DNA of 64,000 nt from an uncultured Alphaproteobacteria bacterium. GTDB taxonomy: Bacteria > Pseudomonadota > Alphaproteobacteria > Caulobacterales > Caulobacteraceae. A program made the translations under genes and the position numbers. The stretch spans positions 62,001 to 126,000 of the forward strand of contig CAIJOB010000012.1 of assembly GCA_903822175.1 (NCBI GenBank). The letters run 5' to 3'. The notes beneath the pieces are model-generated. The model did not search any database and was not told the DNA's origin. It worked only from the letters and a program-made list of their open reading frames with translations. Of the stretch, positions 9,142 through 17,245 are shown piece by piece. Position 1 is the first letter of the stretch, and the number at the start of each line of letters is the position of its first letter.

Positions 9142-10257
9142 TCAGGCGGCGGCGAGCGCGCTCGGGGCGTCGCCGCCCAGGCCGCTTTCGAAATCCTGCA
9201 GGATGTCGAGCAGTTCGGCGACATTGGCTTCCAGCGGCTTGCCCTTCGGAAAGCGGAACCGCCAGAACGAGGCGATGTGGCTGACCACGCCCGTGCCCTC
9301 GCCCAGCGCCACCAGCATCTCCGGCGAGCGCAGCAGGAAGTCGCGGAAGGCGGTGGCGTTGCCGTCCTTGGTCAGCTCCAGGAACACCCCGTCATAGACC
9401 CGCAGATAGTCGGCGACCGCCTTGACTTGGCTCTCAATGTTGGCGTGCAGCTTGACCTTCATGGTCTTGACCAGGTTCTCGTGCTCGTAGTCACGCGGCC
9501 CGACGGTCTTGACCTTCATCAGCTCGACCAGCACCTCGCGCAGCTTCGGCCAGAGGCTGTTCAGCACCCACTTGTAATAGAGAAAGCCCTTCCAGGCGAA
9601 GATGCCCTCGCGGTAGCTCTCGCCCTCCAGGCGCAGCGTCAGGCGCAGCGGCTCCAGCCGCTCGTCGTTGCGGCTGGACAGCAGCGCCTCGACCAGGCGG
9701 CCGGTGTTGGCCTCGTTGGCCGTGCGGCCCTTGTAGGCCAGGTCGATCAGCCGGCTGATCTCGGTGCTGACGAAGGCCTGCATCATCTCCAGGTCGCCCT
9801 GGGAAATCTCGAAATGGGTTTCGCTGACCTCGAAGCCGCGCCGCTTGATGTGCTCGCGCAGCAGGAAGGGATCGAGCGAGGGCAGTTCGTCCAGCGCCTC
9901 CAGCACGCCAGCGTCGCGGCCGAGTTCATAGGAGGTGCCGGCCAGCTCCTGCAGGCTCTCCATCCAGCCGCGGTCGCCAACGAAGAGGGACCGACCGCCC
10001 AGGCTCAGGTCGGAGCGTTCGAAGGGCACGATCAGCTTGGTCGCCGTGCGGTGGCGGGTGGAGACGGTGCCGATCTCGTTGGCGCGCAACCGGTGCTTGA
10101 GGATCACCGCCGCGTTCAGCGCCGGCGCCACGAACAGCGGCTTGGCCAGGTGCTCGGGATTGGCGGCGTGTTTGACGGCGAGCGCGGCGAGGTTCAGCAC
10201 GCGGCTGGTCGAAGCCGTGCGCTCCAGCGCCCGCATGCTGCGATAGGTCTCGGCCAC
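9142..10257 (-). CDS. Conserved protein of unknown function
   Basis: A 371-residue, mostly soluble, charged protein with no signal peptide and no clear membrane segment. I do not recognise a domain. The middle has an HEN segment in a helical stretch (DYEHENLVKTMKVKLHANI), and much of the chain looks alpha-helical. The start chosen is GTG 10257, which has AGGGG eight bases upstream; a longer reading to 10332 lacks such a site. The ParA-like gene lies upstream on the same strand, 129 bases away, so co-transcription is possible. It has the look of a real cytoplasmic protein: sustained codon bias and no antisense competitor with better features. Confidence 0.6.
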   Translation of the reverse strand: MAETYRSMRALERTASTSRVLNLAALAVKHAANPEHLAKPLFVAPALNAAVILKHRLRANEIGTVSTRHRTATKLIVPFERSDLSLGGRSLFVGDRGWMESLQELAGTSYELGRDAGVLEALDELPSLDPFLLREHIKRRGFEVSETHFEISQGDLEMMQAFVSTEISRLIDLAYKGRTANEANTGRLVEALLSSRNDERLEPLRLTLRLEGESYREGIFAWKGFLYYKWVLNSLWPKLREVLVELMKVKTVGPRDYEHENLVKTMKVKLHANIESQVKAVADYLRVYDGVFLELTKDGNATAFRDFLLRSPEMLVALGEGTGVVSHIASFWRFRFPKGKPLEANVAELLDILQDFESGLGGDAPSALAAA

Positions 10258-10386
10258 GTCTTCACCCCTGGAGACCCGCGTCTGAAGTAAGCCGCAGGTA
10301 CTCGACGCCTCAAGCTTCACAGCAAAAAGCAAAGGGCCGATTAATCGGGATCACGCGTTCTGCGAAATCGCGCAGCCGCGGCCTGT

Positions 10387-11109
10387 TCAGGCCGGCGCAC
10401 TCACGAAGGTCAGGCCGGCGGCGCGCGCGGGCCGGCGCAGGTCGTCGTTGGCGGTGCGCAGGGGCGCGCGGCCCTCACCACTGATGGCTCGCCAGACGGC
10501 GTCGAACAGCTGGCGCACCTCGGCCGAGGCCGCGCCGCTCTTGTCGATCTCCAGCACCGACCGCATTTGGGCGAACGCGGTCTGGTAGATCAGCCGCGAG
10601 CGCAGGGCGACCGGCGTCACCGGCAAGCCCGCGAACCGCAGCGCCTCGAAAGCCTTCACCACCGAGGGCGGCTCGACCCCGTTGCGCGGCGCCGGGCACT
10701 GGTTCAGCACGATCATGCCTTCGCGGCCCAGCCGCTGGATGATGGCGACCGACCGCACGGCCGCGGCCAGGTCAAGATAGGTCGGACGCGAGACCGCCAG
10801 ACACAGGTCCGCCACCTTCACCGCCTCGGCGACGTCGGCCTCGGGCGCCGCAGGCGTGTCGATGATCAAAAGGTCCGCCCCGGACCGGCGGCAGGCCTCG
10901 GTCAGGGTGAACAGCTTCGACGCGCTGGTCTCGAAGAACAGGCCTGCGGCCTCGTCACGCTCGCGCAGCACCTCGCAGGCCGAGCGCAGCGGGTCAGCGT
11001 CGGCCAGCACCGCCTTCACGCCCGCGGCCCGCGCCGCCAGGGCCAGATTGACCGCGACCGTCGTCTTGCCTGCCCCGCCCTTGCGGGACATCACCGCCAA
11101 AGTCTTCAC
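10387..11109 (-). CDS. ParA/MinD-like ATPase, orphan
   Basis: A 240-residue P-loop ATPase with the deviant Walker A motif KGGAGKTT near residues 9-16, Walker A' region ADADPLRS and Walker B LLIIDTPAAP. Such proteins place cargo (chromosome, plasmid, protein clusters) by ATP-driven dimerisation. The start is GTG 11109, with GGGGAGG six bases upstream. No parB-like gene is beside it and I saw no parS cluster, so it is unlikely to be the main chromosome ParA. C-terminal residues after about 205 look like a poorly conserved tail. The cargo is unknown. Confidence 0.85.
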   Translation of the reverse strand: MKTLAVMSRKGGAGKTTVAVNLALAARAAGVKAVLADADPLRSACEVLRERDEAAGLFFETSASKLFTLTEACRRSGADLLIIDTPAAPEADVAEAVKVADLCLAVSRPTYLDLAAAVRSVAIIQRLGREGMIVLNQCPAPRNGVEPPSVVKAFEALRFAGLPVTPVALRSRLIYQTAFAQMRSVLEIDKSGAASAEVRQLFDAVWRAISGEGRAPLRTANDDLRRPARAAGLTFVSAPA

Positions 11110-11238
11110 GCAAGGCCTCCCCACAGGCCATAAGCGTTCACCCCCGAACGCTTAAGCGCTCGAAGTAATGCACAGACTTATCCACAGGGCCAAGTGACTT
11201 TGCGATGACATGGCGTCGCAGGCCGCTGGCCGGGATGG

Positions 11239-11553
11239 CTAGTGGGATTGGTCCTGAACCTTCTGGAGGTTTGCGCGGTCTTCCTGCAGGCGTTGCGCAT
11301 AGTCCTTGGTCGAGTAGCAGCTCTTCTTGGGGAACCTGCTGCCAAGGACAGTCTCGGTCTTGCAGACCACCTGGTCGCCGTCCGACTTGGCGGCGGCCTT
11401 GGCCGGGGCCGGGGCCTTGGCCGGGGCGGCGCTCACCGCAGGGGCCGGCGTCGTCGCGGCCGTCGCCGCAGCCGGCGTCGTGTCGGCCAGCATGATGGTG
11501 GCCGCAAGCATCGCACTCAGGATCAAGGGAAATCTCTCCGGAAAGGGGCGCAT
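11239..11553 (-). CDS. Small secreted protein, Ala/Pro-rich with C-terminal Cys pair
   Basis: A 104-residue protein with an N-terminal hydrophobic signal (about residues 8-28), a low-complexity Ala/Pro/Lys linker (about 29-57) and a compact conserved end: VVCKTETVLGSRFPKKSC. The two cysteines spaced by 14 residues around GSRxPKK form a pattern I recognise from small uncharacterised alphaproteobacterial periplasmic proteins, where they probably make a disulphide. It stands alone between the ParA-like gene and the cinA-like gene. Function unknown. Confidence 0.68.
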   Translation of the reverse strand: MRPFPERFPLILSAMLAATIMLADTTPAAATAATTPAPAVSAAPAKAPAPAKAAAKSDGDQVVCKTETVLGSRFPKKSCYSTKDYAQRLQEDRANLQKVQDQSH

Positions 11554-11609
11554 AAGACGCTCATAATGCGCGGTTGTATTTTACATATCGCGTTCCGAAC
11601 CCGATGACA

Positions 11610-12395
11610 TCAGGAGTTTGCGGCGACAACCTCGCGCACGTTCTCAACCCCCTCGGCCTTCAGAACCGCGATCAATTCCTCGACCGTGGCGGCCAGTTCT
11701 TCCTCATCGCGGCCGCGCAGCACCAGGTTCGAGCCATAGAGCCCGTTGTCGAAGAACGGATAGCTCCCCAGCGACATGCCAGGGTGCGCCTTGGCCACCG
11801 CCTCCAGCGGGGCGGCGATCACGCTCTCGCCGGAGCCCTCGACCCGGACCGTCCGCGACACCGTCACCACGCCGCCCTTCAGCCGGTGGCCGACGTCCTC
11901 CAGCATGGCGCGCATGATGGTCGGCACGCCGGCCAGGGTGAACACATTGCCGATGGTGAACCCCGGCGGCGCGGCCACCGAACTGCGCACCAGCTCGCCG
12001 CCCACCGGCACCCGGGCCATCCGGCGCATCGCGGCGTTCATCACCGCGCCCGGCCGCGAGGCCACCCGCGCCTCGATCTGGGCGATGATTTCCGGATGCT
12101 CATAGAGCTCGACCCCGAAGGCGGCAGCCACCGCGTCGGCGGTGATGTCGTCGTGCGTCGGCCCGATCCCGCCGGTGGTGATCACATAGTCGTAGCGTTC
12201 GCGCAGCGCATTGAGCGCCGCGATGATCTCCTCAGGCACGTCCGACACGGTGCGCGCCTCGGCCAGGTCCACGCCGTGGACGCCCAGGTAACGGGCGATG
12301 TCGCGCAGGTTGGTGTCCTGCGTCCGCCCCGACAGGATCTCATCGCCGATGATCAGCACCGCGGCGGTGACGCGGTCTTGGTTTTCTGTAGCCAT
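11610..12395 (-). CDS. CinA-like molybdopterin-binding domain protein
   Basis: A 261-residue protein made of the MoaB/Mog-type domain seen at the N terminus of CinA. Signature stretches are LIIGDEILSGRTQDTN near the start and VITTGGIGPTHDD at about residues 90-102. The C-terminal nicotinamide-nucleotide amidohydrolase domain of full CinA is absent, as is normal for this short alphaproteobacterial form. It lies divergent to the small membrane protein and sfsA, part of the order cinA-like, sfsA, map, radC that I know from related genomes. Confidence 0.88.
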   Translation of the reverse strand: MATENQDRVTAAVLIIGDEILSGRTQDTNLRDIARYLGVHGVDLAEARTVSDVPEEIIAALNALRERYDYVITTGGIGPTHDDITADAVAAAFGVELYEHPEIIAQIEARVASRPGAVMNAAMRRMARVPVGGELVRSSVAAPPGFTIGNVFTLAGVPTIMRAMLEDVGHRLKGGVVTVSRTVRVEGSGESVIAAPLEAVAKAHPGMSLGSYPFFDNGLYGSNLVLRGRDEEELAATVEELIAVLKAEGVENVREVVAANS

Positions 12396-12623
12396 GGCGC
12401 CCGCCTAGCACAGACCAATGCTGCTCGGCATTCCTTGTGATTGGCGGAAGCTCTTTGGCCATGGTCAGATTGGACCCCTGGCAAACTCGGCCCCATGGAC
12501 CAAAGGCGCAGACTCGCAATGGCCAGACTGCCCGCCCTGGTCGCCGAAGCCCACGCGGGGAGGAAGCCCTAGCGACCCGACACGCGGCGATCTAATGAAC
12601 AATCCTGGTTCGAGAGAGGCGCG

Positions 12624-13082
12624 ATGTCGCGAGACCGATTGGCGACCCTAACCCAGGCCGTGGCGGGAGCCGTGTTCTTCGTTGCAATCGCAAGCCGTTT
12701 CCTGATTGGCGCCTACGCAGATTGGCTGCGGTTCATCAGCCCCCGCGCGCCCGATCCCGCAGCCGGTCAGACCGTCTATGTAAAAGCGGTCAAGGGCGCC
12801 TTCTACGTCACGTCCGCTCAGGCGTGGTGGGCTGGGATGGCGCCGTTCATCTTGGGCATCGGGGCGCTCGCCGCGGTCATCATGTACGCGATGGTCAGGT
12901 GGAAGAGGTCGAAGGGTCGTCCTTGGGCGGACGAGCCCTGGCCCTTCCGCGCCATCTCCATTGCCGCGATCGCCGCCGCTGCACTCGCCGCCTTCGTCCC
13001 CGATCACCTGATGGCCGTGCTCATGACCGGCTCTCTGCACGTCCCGCCCGAGCCGCCGCCGGGCATCACCGTCGTTCCCTGA
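12624..13082 (+). CDS. Small membrane protein of unknown function
   Basis: A 152-residue protein with three hydrophobic segments: about 10-32, 67-88 and 108-132. A tryptophan-bearing stretch (AQAWWAG) leads into the second. No known domain is visible. GAGAGG precedes the ATG. Its stop shares bases with the start of sfsA (TGATG), so sfsA is likely translated from the same message. The 228 bases upstream, back to the cinA-like gene, show no gene. Confidence 0.6.
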   Translation: MSRDRLATLTQAVAGAVFFVAIASRFLIGAYADWLRFISPRAPDPAAGQTVYVKAVKGAFYVTSAQAWWAGMAPFILGIGALAAVIMYAMVRWKRSKGRPWADEPWPFRAISIAAIAAAALAAFVPDHLMAVLMTGSLHVPPEPPPGITVVP

Positions 13083-13774
13083 TGCAATTCCCGTCTCCCC
13101 TCGCCCGCGGAACCCTGGTCGCCCGCTACAAGCGCTTCTTCGCCGACGTGGCGCTGGATGATGGGACCGAGATCACTGTCCACTGCCCCAACCCCGGCGC
13201 CATGCTGGGGCTGAACACCCCGGGCCTGCGGGCCTGGGTCTCCCGCTCCGATGACCCCAAGCGCAAGCTGGCGCACACGCTGGAGCTGGTCGAGGCCGAC
13301 GGCGGGCTGGTGGGCATCAACACCATGCACCCCAACCGCCTGGTCGCCGAGGCGCTGGCGGCGGATCACTTCCCGGAGTTCACCGGCTACGCCACCCACC
13401 GCCGCGAGGTGCGCTATGGCGTCAATTCCCGCGTGGATTTCCTGCTGGAGGCGCCGGATCGCCCACCCTGCTGGCTGGAGATCAAGAACTGCCACCTGAT
13501 GCGCACGCCGGGCCTGGCGGAGTTCCCCGACTGCGTGGCAGCGCGGTCCACTAAGCACCTGGGCGAACTCGAAGCCATGGTCGCGGCGGGCGATCGGGCG
13601 GCGGTGCTCTTCGTCGTGCAGCGGACCGACTGCCATCGCTTCGCGCCTGCCGGCGATTGCGACCCGGCCTTCGCCAGCGCGCTTGAGCGGGTCCAGGCGA
13701 GCGGCGTCGAGCTCTACGTCTACGGCTGCGAGATCGACATGGCGGGCGTGCGGCTGGCCGGCCGGATCGCCTAG
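13082..13774 (+). CDS. sfsA: SfsA family DNA-binding/nuclease-like protein
   Basis: A 230-residue protein of the SfsA family, first named for sugar fermentation stimulation in E. coli. Members combine an N-terminal OB-like part with a nuclease-like fold. Visible family signatures are [12 protein letters not shown], the SRVDFLLE strand, WLEIKNCHL and [16 protein letters not shown]. The ATG at 13082 overlaps the stop of the upstream membrane protein gene. It is tail-to-tail with plsY, nine bases apart. The family call is firm; its biochemical role is not settled. Confidence 0.93.
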   Translation: MQFPSPLARGTLVARYKRFFADVALDDGTEITVHCPNPGAMLGLNTPGLRAWVSRSDDPKRKLAHTLELVEADGGLVGINTMHPNRLVAEALAADHFPEFTGYATHRREVRYGVNSRVDFLLEAPDRPPCWLEIKNCHLMRTPGLAEFPDCVAARSTKHLGELEAMVAAGDRAAVLFVVQRTDCHRFAPAGDCDPAFASALERVQASGVELYVYGCEIDMAGVRLAGRIA

Positions 13775-13783
13775 CCCCGAGGG

Positions 13784-14407
13784 TCAGAACTTGAGCTTGC
13801 TCTCCGTCCCGGCGCGCAGCCGCTCAATGTTCGCCCGGTGCTTGAAGATGATCATCACCGCCATCAGGCCCGCGAAGATCTGGAAATAGACCGTGTTTCC
13901 GAAGGCCGGCAGGAATGAGATCGCGACGAAGAACAGCGCCGCGCAGATCGTGCCCAGCGACACGTAGCGGGTGACCGCGATGACCGCGACGAACACTCCC
14001 AGCGAGATCAGGGTCGCCGGCCAGCTGATCATAAACATCACCGCCGCCGCGGTGAGCATGCCCTTGCCGCCCTTGAACCCGAAATAGACCGGCCAGTTAT
14101 GGCCGATGACCGAGCCCGCACCGGCGGCCAGCAGGCTCACGCAGTCACGGCCCCCGCCCGACTGGACATAGACCCCGAGCCGCAGCCCGATCAGACAGGC
14201 GGCCACGCCCTTCAGGACGTCCCCGGCCAGCACCAGGGCCGCGGCGGGCCTCCCAAGCACCCGCAGCGTGTTGGTCAGCCCGGCGCTCTTGCTGCCGTGG
14301 CCGGTGATGTCCTTGCCGTAGAGGCGGCCCACGATGATCGAGGTATTGAGGCTGCCCAGCAGGTAGCCGAGCGCCAGCGCCGCCAGGACCTTCAGAATAT
14401 CGGTCAT
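13784..14407 (-). CDS. plsY: Acyl-phosphate glycerol-3-phosphate acyltransferase
   Basis: A 207-residue membrane enzyme that acylates glycerol-3-phosphate using acyl-phosphate made by PlsX, the first step of phospholipid synthesis. The three loop motifs of the family are present: GSLNTSIIVGRLYG, GSKSAGLTNTLRVLG and GHNWPVYFGFKGGKG. About five membrane helices surround them. The start is the ATG at 14407; an open frame continues upstream to 14509, but those residues are unlike the family. Confidence 0.94.
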   Translation of the reverse strand: MTDILKVLAALALGYLLGSLNTSIIVGRLYGKDITGHGSKSAGLTNTLRVLGRPAAALVLAGDVLKGVAACLIGLRLGVYVQSGGGRDCVSLLAAGAGSVIGHNWPVYFGFKGGKGMLTAAAVMFMISWPATLISLGVFVAVIAVTRYVSLGTICAALFFVAISFLPAFGNTVYFQIFAGLMAVMIIFKHRANIERLRAGTESKLKF

Positions 14408-14532
14408 CGATCCCGCCTCGCCGACAGCGCCCTTGGGGCTAGGTAACGCTGAAATTCGAGCGCAACCTGACGGCCTGATCGTGCCGCCACAACAACAAGT
14501 CGCCGACACAACAAAAGAGGGGGAGTCGACAC

Positions 14533-14745
14533 ATGCGCAATCTCTTCAACCTGATCATGCGGGTGATCTCGAGCCTGCTGGGCCTGCTCGTGGCGTGCAT
14601 GGGCGGCGTCTGGATCCTCCAGGGGCTGAATATCGCCTTCAAGGTCGGCTTCATGGTCGGCGACAAGCAGTGGGTCGCCTGGGGCGCGCTCGCCGTCGTG
14701 ATCGGCTTGGCCCAGGTCTACTGGAGCAACACCCGCGCGCGCTGA
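14533..14745 (+). CDS. Small two-helix membrane protein
   Basis: A 70-residue protein with two hydrophobic helices (about 7-32 and 47-63) and a short basic tail (SNTRAR). AGAGGGGG lies upstream of the ATG with good spacing, which supports translation. I recognise no domain. Its last 28 bases overlap the end of the convergent PEP-CTERM gene. Confidence 0.6.
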   Translation: MRNLFNLIMRVISSLLGLLVACMGGVWILQGLNIAFKVGFMVGDKQWVAWGALAVVIGLAQVYWSNTRAR

Positions 14746-15521
14746 GCGCCCCGCCGCCGCAAGGCTGCGCCGACCCCACCGAAGCCCACGATCATCAGCG
14801 CCCAGGCGCCCGGCTCGGGCACGCCGCCCGTCGGCTCGTTCGAGGTCACGGTGATGGTTTCGGGGGTCAGCGTGAACCTCACGTCGGTCTGCAGGCAGCT
14901 CTGGTTGTCGCAGTCGATCTGGTACACGCCCTCGGCGTCCAGGACCGCATCGTTCGGCCCGAAGACGTAGGTGAAGGGCTTGTTGTAGTCGACGCTGGAG
15001 CCCAGGCCGAAGTTGGTCGGGGAGAGCACCACGAAGTTGAGGTTGAAGAGGAAGTAGGTATCCGGGTCGTTGATCGTGGTCTCCGCGGCGTATTCGAGCG
15101 CGCCGCCGGGCCCGAAGCCGGCCGTGGGGTCGAGCAGGCCGCGCGCCGCCTCGCCGAACGCGCCGCTGCCCGCGCCGCCGAAATCGAACCCGAAGCCGAG
15201 ATCGCCGCCGTAGCCAAAGGAGAGGTCGGCCTGGATTTGGGCCGCGGCCCCGTCGCTGCGGACCCCGAAGACGCGGATGAACGGCGCCTGGTTCGTCACA
15301 TTGTCGATCTGCACGCCGGGCGCGGCGGCGTCATTGACGAAGAACGTCAGGTCGAAGGTGGTCTGATAAGTGGTGTTCGCAGGGCCGGTGAAGCCGCTCG
15401 TGTCGACGACGGTCGCCGTGCCGGTGATCTCGGCCGTGCTCTGCACCGCCAAGGCCGGCTGCGCCGCGCCGAGCGCGAGGATCGCGGCGGAGGCCGCGAG
15501 GTGGATAGCGGAAAGTCGCAT
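14718..15521 (-). CDS. PEPxxWA-CTERM sorting-domain protein
   Basis: A 267-residue secreted protein with a signal peptide (about 1-25, ending PALA) and a C-terminal PEP-CTERM signal: GVPEPGAWALMIVGFGGVG followed by an Arg-rich tail. The middle is beta-rich, acidic and glycine-rich, typical of surface or matrix proteins of this class, with one Cys pair (DCDNQSC). It is divergent from map, and the shared upstream region holds a tandem repeat at 15602-15629. No function can be assigned. Confidence 0.87.
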   Translation of the reverse strand: MRLSAIHLAASAAILALGAAQPALAVQSTAEITGTATVVDTSGFTGPANTTYQTTFDLTFFVNDAAAPGVQIDNVTNQAPFIRVFGVRSDGAAAQIQADLSFGYGGDLGFGFDFGGAGSGAFGEAARGLLDPTAGFGPGGALEYAAETTINDPDTYFLFNLNFVVLSPTNFGLGSSVDYNKPFTYVFGPNDAVLDAEGVYQIDCDNQSCLQTDVRFTLTPETITVTSNEPTGGVPEPGAWALMIVGFGGVGAALRRRGAQRARVLLQ

Positions 15522-15601
15522 CTGAAACGCCCCTCACGATCACCCGCTTAGGGCGTCGTTCACCGCTGGAATCTAGCGGTCGGGGAAGGCCTCGAAAATT
15601 G

Positions 15602-15629
15602 GACCAAAGACCTACGACCAAAGTCCTAG
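15602..15629. promoter_or_regulatory. Tandem 14-base repeat, candidate regulator site
   Basis: GACCAAAGACCTAC is followed directly by GACCAAAGTCCTAG, a direct repeat with two mismatches. The second unit read with its flanks is TACGACCAAAGTCCTA, an imperfect inverted repeat of two TACGAC-like arms around CAAA. The repeat sits in the 185-base gap between the divergent PEP-CTERM and map genes, about 80 bases from each start. Such paired heptamer-like arms resemble sites of NarL/LuxR-type response regulators, but this is pattern inference. Confidence 0.4.
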
Positions 15630-15706
15630 GAGTCGCCCCTTAGGCGAGCATTGAACTTTCGTGCTATCGTCATGATCTAAGGCCTCGCCCCACCGACACG
15701 AACAGC

Positions 15707-16546
15707 ATGACCATGACCGACACCGCATCTCTTGACCTCGGCGACTCCGAATACCGCACCGGCCAGATCAAGATCCACACGGCCGCCGATGTCGAAGGCA
15801 TGCGCGTGGCGGGCAAGCTGGCCGCCGAATGCCTGGACATGCTGACGCCGCACGTCCAACCGGGCGTGGTCACCGACCACCTGGACACCCTGGCGCGTGA
15901 GTTCATCCTCGACCATGGCGCGATCCCGGCCTGCCTCGGCTACCGCGGCTACACAAAGACCACCTGCATCAGCGCCAACCACGTGGTCTGCCACGGCATC
16001 CCGGGCGAGCGGGTGCTGCGCGAAGGCGACATCGCCAACATCGACGTCACCGTCATCGTCGACGGCTGGCACGGCGACACCAGCCGGATGTACGGCGTGG
16101 GCCCGGTGGCGCCGCGCGCCAAGCGCCTCATCGATGTGACCTACGAAGCCATCCAGCGCGGCCTCGACGGCACCAAGCCCGGCGCCCGCACCGGCGACAT
16201 CGGCCACGCCATCCAGACCTATGTGGAATCGATGCGCTGCTCAGTGGTCCGCGACTTCTGCGGCCACGGCCTGGGCAAGGTGTTCCACGACGCGCCCAAC
16301 ATCCTGCACTTTGGCCAGCGCGGCACCGGCGAGCTGCTGCGGCCCGGCATGTTCTTCACCATCGAGCCGATGGTGAACCTGGGCAAACACCAGGTGAAGC
16401 TGCTGGCCGACGGCTGGACCGCGGTCACCCGCGACAAGTCGCTGTCCGCCCAGTGCGAGCATTCCATCGGCGTCACCGAGACCGGCTACGAGATTTTCAC
16501 CGCCTCGCCCACCGGCCAGTTCAAGCCGCCGGTGATCAGCGCCTGA
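15707..16546 (+). CDS. map: Methionine aminopeptidase, type I
   Basis: A 279-residue cytoplasmic enzyme that removes the initiator methionine from new proteins. The five metal ligands of the family can be read: Asp in NIDVTV, Asp in GDTSRM, His in GHGLGK, Glu in IEPM and Glu in CEHSIG. The upstream HGIPG substrate-pocket motif is also present. The length is slightly above the usual 250-265 because of a short N-terminal extension. Two ATGs (15707 and 15713) are in frame; I take the first. Confidence 0.96.
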   Translation: MTMTDTASLDLGDSEYRTGQIKIHTAADVEGMRVAGKLAAECLDMLTPHVQPGVVTDHLDTLAREFILDHGAIPACLGYRGYTKTTCISANHVVCHGIPGERVLREGDIANIDVTVIVDGWHGDTSRMYGVGPVAPRAKRLIDVTYEAIQRGLDGTKPGARTGDIGHAIQTYVESMRCSVVRDFCGHGLGKVFHDAPNILHFGQRGTGELLRPGMFFTIEPMVNLGKHQVKLLADGWTAVTRDKSLSAQCEHSIGVTETGYEIFTASPTGQFKPPVISA

Positions 16547-16551
16547 GCCCT

Positions 16552-16580
16552 CCTCTCCCCCGCGAAGCGAGAGGGAGAGG
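16552..16580. repeat. Hairpin with purine/pyrimidine arms after map
   Basis: CCTCTCCC at 16552-16559 pairs with GGGAGAGG at 16573-16580, and inside them CGC-GAA-GCG forms a smaller stem. It begins six bases after the map stop. This resembles short dispersed intergenic repeats and may serve as the map terminator, although there is no T-tract. Confidence 0.45.
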
Positions 16581-16633
16581 ATTGAGGAGAGGGCCGGTTG
16601 CGGCGCCGGACCAAAGCCGCTTAGCTCCCAGCC

Positions 16634-17206
16634 ATGCCGCCGGAAATCATCGAGCCGCCACACACCGCGCAAAAGGCCTCCAGCCTGCCGCGCTGGCTGG
16701 AGTGGACCGCCGCGATCTCCGCGCTGGTGATCTCCGTCTGCTCGATTGGCATCGCGCTCTACAACGCCAACATCGAGTCGCGGATGTTGAAGGCCAATTC
16801 CTATCCCTACCTGATCGGCGCGTTCGACGATGCGGCGCTGGAGGGGACCGAGAGGATCGACGTGCAACTCCGCAACAACGGCGTCGGCCCCGCCGAGGCG
16901 GATAAAGCCGCCGCCGCCCTGGTCGACATCCACGACAACGAGCCCACCCGCTTCGTCGCGTCGAAAGACAGCGTGGTTGTCTTCCAGATCGCCAAGACGG
17001 CTGAGAACTCCCGGGAGTGGGAGCTGCTGGACCGGGGCCTGAGCGCCAAGGGTGTAAGCATCGATTACTGCTACTGCTCGGTCTTCGACGAATGCTGGAA
17101 GGTCGAGGCGCGCATCCACACCCCGGTCAAAGCCTGCGTGCGCGACGAGGCGCGGGAATTCCGGCCGCTTTCGCGATACACAGCGTCACCCTTGCCGCCG
17201 GCCTGA
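16634..17206 (+). CDS. Single-span membrane protein of unknown function
   Basis: A 190-residue protein with one membrane helix at about residues 23-45 (after PRWLEWTAA) and an otherwise polar, mostly beta C-terminal part. A cysteine cluster, YCYCSVFDECW, stands near residues 143-153. I recognise no family. The ATG follows CTCCCAGCC with only a weak ribosome site. It lies between map and the secreted TPR gene in the same direction. Confidence 0.55.
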   Translation: MPPEIIEPPHTAQKASSLPRWLEWTAAISALVISVCSIGIALYNANIESRMLKANSYPYLIGAFDDAALEGTERIDVQLRNNGVGPAEADKAAAALVDIHDNEPTRFVASKDSVVVFQIAKTAENSREWELLDRGLSAKGVSIDYCYCSVFDECWKVEARIHTPVKACVRDEAREFRPLSRYTASPLPPA

Positions 17207-17245
17207 AAACGCCCGACGCTTGGGACGTACCGGGGAGTCACTGTC

